Origin: Megalonaias nervosa
Taxonomy: Eukaryota > Mollusca > Bivalvia > Unionida > Unionidae
Length of the DNA stretch: 64,000 bases
NCBI GenBank assembly: GCA_016617855.1
Contig: JAECUM010006818.1
Location: forward strand, 1 to 64,000
Direction of reading: 5' to 3'
How positions within the stretch are numbered: position 1 is the first letter of the stretch; each line of letters begins with the position of its first letter. The notes under the pieces were generated by a model. It was not told the origin of the DNA and ran no database searches. It was given only the letters and a program-made list of their open reading frames with translations. The translations under genes were made by a program, and so were the position numbers. Of the stretch, positions 56,161 to 64,000 are shown one piece after another.

Positions 56161-57290
56161 AAACATATTTTATAGGGAAATAGAGTATGGCTATGATAGG
56201 GGAATAAGGTGATCGCTGAATGAAATGTTGTCTCTGAAAAATATACCCCTTTTCTCTCACTCCTTTCCTCGTATATGTATGCGGGCAGGATGCACACATA
56301 TGCGTATGTGTGTGTTTATGTGTACATATTCGTATATGAGTGGGTTTTTTGTACATGAGTGTGACTGTTTATGCAAGCTCTTATATTTTTTCGTTTAGAA
56401 TTACTAATATTTTCATAAATATTGATATGTTATCCTGAAATTATTAATGCAGACTATTGTTTTTTCTATTCAATAGTTTCCCTCTTTCTTATTACCCTAC
56501 CATCTTTCATTTTATCTTCCACTTGCATGTCTTCTGCTTTAAATACTATACCAAGATATACATAGTACATACGTGTAAGATTTATTTGTATGCAGCAACC
56601 CCTCCGCCAAAAAAAGGGGGAAAAAAAACCCCAAAAGAATTGCAAAATGTTGGCATGTGGCATGCTGGACAATGCAAGAAATGGTTTTCTTCCTTCGTCA
56701 TGATCAATGCCTGCTGCTGCGTCTGTGATAAACTTACACCGAATAGAGAGCGAAGTTGAAGAGATCGTATTTAGTCAGAAATGCTGTGATGTAGATATCA
56801 CATTTGTCGTGTGCTCTATAGCACTTATCCGTCTCGTAGTATTCTCCGAGATCGGTGTCATCTTTCACCTTGTCTACGCTGCCACACCATTTTGTCCCTG
56901 CAAATATATCTACCAATGCTTTAAGAGACATTTTCCTTGTAACAATAAGACATTAAATAATACACATCTTTTCACAACATATCGTATCTCAAGCTACAAT
57001 TCGCCTTGAAGGTAGTGAGCATTGAAAAAACTTGTTATGTTCCAAATCATTTACGTGTATCATTTTAACTTATGTGTGTTATTTCCAAATCAAACCCGGA
57101 AAATGATTGCCCAGAACCTCTTATTCGTTTTCATACATACGTATAATCTGACTTTAATATCTGACTTTATATTATCTTATACAGGATTAATAAACGATGC
57201 ACAAAATTTTAGTGCAGTTGACTTATACTAGTTTTCTTGGTCAAAGTGCATGTTTTGTTGATTTCTTCTTGGACAGAATAAACAACATGT
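56161..57290. other. No gene seen
   Basis: AT-rich with a short TG/TA-rich tract around 56280-56340. The open frames are short and without motifs. Confidence 0.35.
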
Positions 57291-57579
57291 CTACATTTTA
57301 TAGACAAAATAGACAGTACCTAGAGTCACCTGGGTAAATTAATAACTGTCTTTTCCTTGAAAGTTCCTTGATTCCCTCAAGTCCACAACAGTTTAACTCC
57401 CTGCAGTGTTTCAACAGGTCTGTCATAAACTTTTTCCATGAATCCATAAGAGAGGTGCCGGCTTCCTTTACCTTAATATCATACTCCTTACCTCTGCTCG
57501 TAGAAATAATATAGTCAAGGGTTGACATTTGATGTATGGTGCCTTATTTCAACGTGACTAATTTATAGTTTATAGTAGT

Positions 57580-57805
57580 AAGGGAAAGTGTTGGTTCTGG
57601 CCCAGAGACCTCTTTCCACCCCCTCCCCACTCTCCAAACAAATACGAATTACCCTCTCGGAGACCCTAAAATCTTCACCCAAACGATTTTTTCACAACAT
57701 CAAACTGTTGGTTCTGGCCCAGAGACCTCTTTCCCCACCCTCCAAGCAAATCTTGGAGACCCTCCAAAAAAAATATAAATTACATCTGTGAGCCCCACCA
57801 GCCTC
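57580..57805 (+). repeat. Local tandem duplication near element C
   Basis: GTTGGTTCTGGCCCAGAGAC followed by CTCTTTCC occurs at about 57587 and again at about 57706, with similar downstream text (CCTCCAA, GGAGACCCT). It is a ~115-bp repeat pair just outside the first gene of element C. Whether it belongs to that element's end is unknown. Confidence 0.6.
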
Positions 57806-57829
57806 CCAAACGACTAACCTCTACCTCCT

Positions 57830-58282
57830 TCAAACCTCATCACCAATTATCAATGCTTCTACTGTTGAAATTAGAAATATTTCATCATCACGATAGTAGA
57901 GACTAAACTTTACTTTACCGCTCACACAGCGACGAGACTCAAATAAATCTTTTATTTGCGATTTGTTAAGAGGATATTTTTTGTCGATAAAATATACTTT
58001 TGATCGATCAAGATCGATTGTAAGTTTAGTATATTTTTGTTGGCTGATTGGATTATGAAAGTTTTTAAATTCCGCTAACAACTTCTTGCTCAATTGTTCG
58101 AGGTAATTGAAATACTCGCTGTCATCAGATCTGGTAAGTGAAAGTTTTAGCTTGTCTCGAACTGCGGTAAAACATATACCTGATGTTTCATTATTAATTT
58201 CAACTGTCAACTGTTTGCCGTTCATCATTAGATATTTGATCTTGCTATTGCAACTATTTGTGACTGTCAAATTTTCAAACAT
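57830..58282 (-). CDS. Unknown element C protein, intact
   Basis: The 150-codon frame from ATG 58282 (MFENLTVTNSCNSKIKYLMM) is undamaged. It has a mixed alpha/beta look with KLTIDLDRSKVYFIDKKYPL and GKVKFSLYYRDDEIFLIS. No transmembrane segment or zinc motif is present. It lies 31 bp after the polymerase gene on the same strand. The family is not recognised. Confidence 0.5.
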   Translation of the reverse strand: MFENLTVTNSCNSKIKYLMMNGKQLTVEINNETSGICFTAVRDKLKLSLTRSDDSEYFNYLEQLSKKLLAEFKNFHNPISQQKYTKLTIDLDRSKVYFIDKKYPLNKSQIKDLFESRRCVSGKVKFSLYYRDDEIFLISTVEALIIGDEV

Positions 58283-58313
58283 TATTTCTAAAGTTTAGAT
58301 AAAATTTCATACC

Positions 58314-61300
58314 TTAGTCATCGAATATCATATCGAGTACAGATCTATCATCAAAACAATAACCATGTGCAAATGTATCTACTCCATTTTCGCAATAACG
58401 TTTGTCATCAAAATTACTCAATCCGCGTTTGATAATGACATCTGTTTCAAGTTTATGATGATTTGTTCGAATAGCCATTGCTCTTATAAAACTAACACCG
58501 CCGTCAAGCGCGTACTTGTAGTCATCAAATTTCATAAACTTTTTAACAAAATCGCGAGGCAGACCTTTTGCCTTTTTCGTTATTTTATTATTATCTAGCA
58601 ATACCGCGTACATTTTACTGCGCAGTCCGATAAAGTATTTGATGATGCTTGAGTTCATTTCATCTTTGAACTTACCAATAACCTTTTTATTTGTGTCGTC
58701 ATGAAATTTACTGTTACGAGGGTAATCGAAAAGATCAAACAGATGTCGATTATCATATATATCCTGATAGACGTCCTCACATTCGATTTCATACACGAGC
58801 GAATCGGTATCAGTGAACAATAATCTACTGGACGGCCATTGATTTTTAACAAAATTATAACGAAAATCGTACATCAGCCATTTTGATAAATTTAACACGG
58901 AAGCTCCAACGTAAATCGGCTTGTTTAGTTTTAGATTTGTTTTTCTTCTTTGTATTGCGACAAGATTTTCATTAAAAATTTTCATGCTAACAAAATCATC
59001 GTCTGACACAAGTTTGTTTCTGCGATTGATATCATTAACTAGCTCGATATTTACGCGTTTCCTAATATTTTCCATCGTCTTACCAAAAACGGAATTGTTC
59101 ATAAGCTTAAAGAAGTTTTTTCAAAATCAGTTTTTGCTACAGCTCTTCTCGAAGTGTTTGAGTTAATATAACCTTTCATCCACGGCGACTGATTAAACTT
59201 TAAAACTCTATGAACTTTCCTCAACACAAGACCAGCATCTACTGTTTGTTTTAAAACTTTGTAATGCAAAACATAATTTTTCTTATCGAGTAAATTTGGT
59301 ACTAGTTTTTTGACCATAGAATTTTGTCTTGGTGATGCTGTCGCTTGTTGTTCTTGAAACAACGTACTATAATCTATTATCATCGATTCCGCACAGAAAG
59401 GATAATCGTTGTGTAAATTGTGTAGCGAAGTTGGATAATCGAGATCAACTTCAACGAAGTACGAAACATCGTCGGGTATCTTTTTTTCTGTCTCTGATAG
59501 AAATTGTTCAGCTGTAATCCAACGAAATCCACCAAAAGGCATTGGTTCTGCCATAGAATAACCGTACAAATTATTACAATCTAAATAAATCATATACTTC
59601 GAAGGAAGCTTAGGATTATACTTTTTCATATACTTATTGTTTGCTTCCGCATACTTTTTTGTTATCACGCTAATACCGCCTCGGATACCTTTTTCGATAA
59701 AATTGAACATATCAACGTCAGTCAGTAATTCTAACCTTACTTTACTAAACTTTAACAATACGTCCCACGACAGCCCGGGAGCAGAATAATACCAACAAGG
59801 ATCTAGTCCATAATTGTTATAGCTCACTTTTCGAAAACTTTCAAATACGTCCGCCAGCAATAACACGTCAGTTTTTAGATACAAATCATGATAATCTCCA
59901 AACGTCTTACAATCAAATTCTTTCCAGATATCTTGTGCATATTTGTAATCATCATCGGTTATATTTTCATTTTTAAGTTGTGAGTAAAATTTGTCCTTGT
60001 CATGTAGCGAAGTTTCATCAAATTTACTCCAATCATCGAGATACTCGTACGGAAATACTCCTTTTTTAGTCAGTAGATTATATTTATCTCCAAAACAGTC
60101 TCGCAGGTTATCAAACTCGCTACAACCTTTTACCAGCTCATCCAATGATGCCGCCATAAATTGTAGGCTGTCAATAAAACGCAACTTACCTAGCGTAACT
60201 GACATATACTTTTCAAAATTATTTGGAGGAGTTTTAAACGAGATTTTACGTCAGGATCACCAAAAGCTTCTACGATAATGTGGCTATCATATCCTCGGAA
60301 GTTGTGAAGAATAACTGGAATAAAATCTGGAGCATGAAATTTTAAATTACATTGATCATGAGCCGCTCCACGATACTGTCCTGTTATATGGCAATGGTCA
60401 TGTACTTTTTTATTATCCTCAAAAGCTTTTTCACAAATATAACAAAATTCTGCTTGCTCGTGATCAGATTCTTGTTGAGATGTCAGTTTTATCATTGGAG
60501 TTACTCTTTTCAAACGATAAAATATATTATCAACTTCGCTAATCAACCGCTTGAGAAGCCAGACAGCCGGATTTCTACCACGATATAATTTGATTGGTTT
60601 GGATAATCTCGAATCAACACAACAAACTATCTTATACGCTACTCCGCACGGAACATGATTTTGTGTTTTTCTTGTACTCGATTGGTTAGGATTATTTTCT
60701 ACGCCAAGTACAGGTTGAAGTAAGCATTCGAAATCAGCTTATATGACGAAAGGAATTTTTAGTTTGTGATTGTGATGGACAAACTGTAACACACTATTTT
60801 CTTTGGACGGCATCGTTATTCGCTGTACGTCACTACAGTACTGCAAATGCTTTTGTAATGTTTCATTGTCTGTACAACCGTGCAAGCAGCGATAACAAAA
60901 GAATATTTTATTATTTCGTTTATTATACTGTCTGCCAACTAGTCCACTAAAGTTTTTAATCCAAACGTAATGATTTTTATAAAACAGCAGGTTTATTATC
61001 GATTGTGAAGCTTTTTCTGAAATGTAACTCGGATAGACGTTTTCTTTTTCGTTTAGTCTGAAAACGTTGATCGAAACAATATTTTGCTTTTCAAACTTTG
61101 GTATTTGATTTTCTGCAACTGGAAAGTCGATGCCATTAAAATTTAATTTTGACACGTGACTAATATACTTGTCAACACGATCAGCGTGTTTTTCTGCTGG
61201 AAATAGCGCGGAAAGAATAGCCCACTGGAAACATCTGTTATCGAGGTTTTTAACGTTTACACAGCATTTTTTATTTTTTATTTTTGGTGGCAAATCAATA

Positions 61301-61839
61301 TACGAACTACCGCGTAATACGTCATATTTTATTGTGTGAAATAAAATTTTCTCGATCATTTCAAACTTCCAACCCGAACCCAATTCAGTAAATTCTTCTA
61401 TCTTTTTCCAAATTTCTTGGTGTATTTCATTAGCCAGTGACAAAAGATCAGTCCCGAGCAAAACACGTCTTGATTTTGCATTAATGTAAGGGTCTGCAAT
61501 TTCCTTGTCAGTCGATTCCTCCGTCACAAGTAGCTTTGAAAATATAACGTGATATTGCACCAATATTCTTAGACCCTTATGTTTTTCAAGTTCACGTTTT
61601 ACAGTTGGCTTTAGCAAATGATAGAGATTTGTTGCAGTAAAATTTACTAATACGATCTGTTTACTGAACCGATAACTGTTGTCGAATCCTGTAAAGGCAG
61701 TCGCTATTTTTTCAGGTTCTCCCATAAGGCTCTTCTTGGCTATATCACGTAATTTCAGCATTGCTATATAATAGTGTAATATTATATGTTTAATTGATTG
61801 TTCGATCGATAACTCACTGCACGCCAGCTGAACAAACAA
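58314..61839 (-). pseudogene. Element C DNA polymerase B, three lesions
   Basis: The gene is about 1175 codons. The N-terminal domain (61839-60739) includes KKCCVNVKNLDNRCFQWAIL and a CYRCLHGCTDNETLQKHLQY zinc finger. A TAA then falls in the Exo I region, directly before ADFECLL. Next come an endonuclease VII-like finger (CYICEKAFEDN and VHDHCHITGQYRGAAH), NFRGYDSHIIVEAF, a one-base frameshift near 60225, KTDVLLLADVFESFRKVSYN, motif A YLDCNNLYGYSMAEPMPF, a one-base frameshift near 59110, motif B MNNSVFGKTMENIRKR and motif C RLLFTDTDSLVYEIEC. Only three small lesions break an otherwise complete gene. Confidence 0.85.
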
Positions 61840-61866
61840 TTAGAGATATAAAATCCTTGTAGTATA

Positions 61867-62688
61867 ATGACACAAAATCTGAGATACATTCGATTGACAG
61901 CAGAGGAGCAAGAAGCATATCATGTTCATCCGAAGTATAACTTCTACGCTGGAAATGCATTAGGTTCGGTTATTAACATAAAATCTAAAAAATCTATAGG
62001 AAAACCAACACCAGCGGGTTATAAGATTAGTGTAAATGGAGATAATGCTGAGAGAACGGAAATGTTTAGAAAAGATTTTATTTATACTTTGTTCTGCGAT
62101 GATATTCCAGAAGGACAAAGAGTCTATAGAGTAAATGGCTCGATTACTGATGACAATATTGAAAACCGATCTTTACAAGATGAGTTTCAACGTCATAAAG
62201 TATTTGATTTATGCGAAGCAAATGATAAGGGAATTATACGACATATAAGGACAAAAAAAGTTATTGGAAATTTGAATAATAGCGGATATTTACGTATAAA
62301 TGTCAGAGGAACACTAACCGATCAAGTTAGTTATCTTAGTCATCGTTTTGTTTACGAGGTATTTAACGGACCCATACCCGATGGTCTTGTGATTAATCAC
62401 ATCAATAACGTAAAAACTGATAATCGAATAGAAAATTTGGAAATAGTTACCCAGCAGGAAAATGTGAAAAAAGGACGAGGTGGCGGTATTAATTTTAGAT
62501 ATCCGGCAAAACCTGTTGTTTCGTTGAATCTCAAAACAGATGAGGAGATTAAATTTAAATCGATTTCAGCTGCGGTGAAACACTATAAGATAAATCCTGG
62601 GGTAGTAAAATTTGTTGCCGATAGAATAACAGGATCAGCTTTTTCAAGTGAATATGATGCCAGGATTGTTTTCAGATATGATGATTAA
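61867..62688 (+). CDS. HNH endonuclease with NUMOD-like repeats, intact
   Basis: An intact 273-codon frame from ATG 61867 (MTQNLRYIRLTAEEQEAYHV). Two similar sub-blocks (GSVINIKSKKSIGKPTPAGY and GIIRHIRTKKVIGNLNNSGY) precede the core YLSHRFVYEVFNGPIPDG and LVINHINNVKTDNRIENLEI, with the HNH His and Asn residues. A C-terminal NUMOD-type region follows (KFKSISAAVKHYKINPGVVK). The gene lies 28 bp from the start of the polymerase gene and diverges from it. Such enzymes cut DNA at specific sites and can act in homing. A homologue is at 27241-27749. Confidence 0.8.
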   Translation: MTQNLRYIRLTAEEQEAYHVHPKYNFYAGNALGSVINIKSKKSIGKPTPAGYKISVNGDNAERTEMFRKDFIYTLFCDDIPEGQRVYRVNGSITDDNIENRSLQDEFQRHKVFDLCEANDKGIIRHIRTKKVIGNLNNSGYLRINVRGTLTDQVSYLSHRFVYEVFNGPIPDGLVINHINNVKTDNRIENLEIVTQQENVKKGRGGGINFRYPAKPVVSLNLKTDEEIKFKSISAAVKHYKINPGVVKFVADRITGSAFSSEYDARIVFRYDD

Positions 62689-62953
62689 TGATATTTTGTA
62701 ATTCCGTCTTAGTAAGACAGTTCTGTGCAAATGCCATAATATCATCGCGATCAAATTTTAATGTTATAAAAGCACTTTCATTAAGTTTATTTTTTTCTGC
62801 TGCTGTTAGCAATATCCTATCATTTTCGCCAGGCATCACAATAACGTCAACATAATACGAACTATAACCCGACAGACATTTTCGAACTGCTTCGGCTAGT
62901 TCGTTGTAATTTAATATATTAACCTTTTGATGATATTTTACCTCGTCAGTCAT
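62672..62953 (-). CDS. Unknown small element C protein, intact
   Basis: 93 codons from ATG 62953 (MTDEVKYHQKVNILNYNELA). It is charged and helical, ending CLTKTELQNIINHHI. It overlaps the end of the HNH gene by 17 bp in convergent orientation. No family is recognised. Confidence 0.5.
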   Translation of the reverse strand: MTDEVKYHQKVNILNYNELAEAVRKCLSGYSSYYVDVIVMPGENDRILLTAAEKNKLNESAFITLKFDRDDIMAFAQNCLTKTELQNIINHHI

Positions 62954-62991
62954 ATCTTATAACAATAAATTAGATAAAAGTATATTATAAT

Positions 62992-63387
62992 ATGAACTTG
63001 ATGAAAAGACTTGCTGAAATATATGCGGAAGATACAATCGCAGACAATGTTAAAATCATTAGCGATAAAGTCGCTAGCGATAAAGTCGCTGGCGATAAAG
63101 TCGCAGATAATATTACAATCTCTACCGATATAATAGACAAATCTGCTAGTTATAGCGAAGATAATATTTTGTACAACAACGAATCTGACGATGATGATGA
63201 AATAGTCACCGTCGCTGACAGACAAAATTACAGCAGACCAACAACTGGACGATATAATGTTAAGTATCACATTGCTAAAAAAATAATAAAATTTAACTTT
63301 ACTGTTGCCGAACAACAGATATTTTGGCAGCTTATCAGGCCGTTTTTACATCTAAAAATAACTGGCCAGCAAAGGAGCATAAAATAA
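62992..63387 (+). CDS. Element C protein with short tandem repeat
   Basis: 131 codons from ATG 62992 (MNLMKRLAEIYAEDTIADNV). An 18-bp repeat near 63061-63110 encodes three SDKVA or GDKVA units, then an acidic stretch NNESDDDDEIVTV. The second half is basic (NVKYHIAKKIIKFNFTVAEQ). It is divergent from the gene at 62672-62953 with 38 bp between the starts. The function is unknown. Confidence 0.5.
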   Translation: MNLMKRLAEIYAEDTIADNVKIISDKVASDKVAGDKVADNITISTDIIDKSASYSEDNILYNNESDDDDEIVTVADRQNYSRPTTGRYNVKYHIAKKIIKFNFTVAEQQIFWQLIRPFLHLKITGQQRSIK

Positions 63388-63526
63388 GATTTTATTTTCG
63401 CTAAGATATTTAATTTAATGCCAGTTGATAATGAAAGAAAATTACATTTAATTTCGTTATGTAAAACTATCAAATGTAAATCTGTGCTTGTGAAATACGA
63501 ACAAATTTATAATAACGTTATTGGAT

Positions 63527-64000
63527 CTACTTAGTTGGTACCCAGCTATTAAATTTATCGCTATACCCACGCCACTTGACTAAACTTTTATTACCTTTTC
63601 TCCTAATCACTTTTTCGATAACATCTTGCTCAGTTTTCTGAAGTTCCTGCTCGTAAAAACTACCAATGATCGGTTCCCTTGCCAGATCTTTTAGCGCGTA
63701 TGTTACAGGTATTGTTAAAAGTACTTTATCAACTATAAACACTTCTTCAGTCCAGTTTGGAGTAAATCCTTTTTCAAATGTTTTTTTAATCAAAGAAATC
63801 CGAACCCGATCACCCACCTCAAATTTATGTCTGCGATACATGTTTTCATTTGCAAGAATCGGATTTTTAATTGCATCGTTTGGCGATAGTTTAGTGGTTC
63901 GATGTTTTGTGTTATTCTACTTGTCAACTATCTGCGGAAGATCATCAATATACCTGTTTGTATTTTTAGCTGTTAAATATTTGTGTATTTTTTCGTTTAG
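63527..64000 (-). pseudogene. Element C integrase C-terminal part with chromodomain, runs off the window
   Basis: The frame enters at the window end with LNEKIHKYLTAKNTNRYIDD and has a TAG at 63917-63919. It then runs LSPNDAIKNPI, FEVGDRVRISLIKKTFEKGF (the SH3-like DNA-binding part) and a chromodomain QDVIEKVIRRKGNKSLVKWR followed by GYSDKFNSWVPTK, ending at 63527. The catalytic core lies outside the window. One stop is the only lesion seen. The end resembles that of the nested Maverick integrase. Confidence 0.8.

Larger units (their letters stand above)
57810..64000. mobile_element. Element C: younger Maverick/Polinton, runs off the window
   Basis: A cluster holds a DNA polymerase B, an HNH endonuclease, small proteins and a chromodomain integrase. 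Most are intact or have only single lesions. No inverted repeat pair can be shown because the right end is outside the window. Capsid genes are not seen in this part. The left limit is estimated. Confidence 0.7.

Noticed and set aside
63040..63115. Short repeats as a CRISPR-like array
   Set aside because: Only three 18-bp units in frame within a coding region, with no spacers.

Overview
The window looks like animal nuclear DNA, most likely a marine invertebrate and perhaps a lophotrochozoan or mollusc. Evidence: tRNA-derived SINEs with (GTT)n/(AAC)n tails, long AT and GT microsatellites, a LINE remnant, and histone-type 3' stem-loops. I see no ordinary host gene. Nearly all recognisable coding sequence belongs to large virus-like DNA elements of the Maverick/Polinton kind, with protein-primed-type DNA polymerase, capsid, packaging and integrase genes. 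Most are broken by frameshifts and stops. The species assignment is inference.

Layout. (1) Element A, 483-15667, is bounded by ~490-bp inverted repeats and a 5-bp target duplication (CGTCC). It carries a polymerase/helicase/HNH fusion, integrase, zinc-ribbon/phospholipase-A2 protein, packaging ATPase, two tandem fibre-like genes, adenain-like protease, double-jelly-roll-like major capsid candidate, pX-like basic protein and a structural protein next to the right end. (2) Element A sits inside a gene of an older related element, D. D survives at 1-482 and 15668-17528 as the flanking structural gene plus a packaging ATPase. (3) 17.5-20.9 kb is non-coding, with a SINE at 20171-20422. (4) Element B, 20915-50681, is a relative of A with ~220-bp inverted repeats. 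Its ATPase/PLA2/integrase/pol-helicase block is inverted relative to A, and it has extra Cys-rich, HNH, penton-like and membrane genes. (5) A 16.6-kb Maverick of a different lineage, 31851-48483, is nested exactly inside B's capsid gene, with inverted repeats and a 6-bp duplication (ATCGTT). (6) 50.7-57.8 kb is AT-rich, gene-poor DNA with a LINE tail. (7) Element C, from about 57.8 kb past the window end, is a younger Maverick with a nearly intact B-family polymerase, an intact HNH gene and a chromodomain integrase.

How the genes work together. Each element encodes, or once encoded, a virus-like cycle: polymerase for replication, ATPase and capsid proteins for packaging, protease for maturation, fibre and PLA2 for a possible particle stage, and an RNase-H-fold integrase for genomic insertion between TIRs.

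Most notable points. The A/B/D lineage combines a polymerase-SF1 helicase-HNH fusion with fibre repeats that resemble phage tail fibres. The nested Maverick carries small genes built as a cassette: TATAAAGCGG promoter, ~60-nt leader, ORF, then a histone-type 3' stem-loop with a purine-rich downstream element. It also has a BIR protein lacking two zinc cysteines and two F-box-like ORFs.
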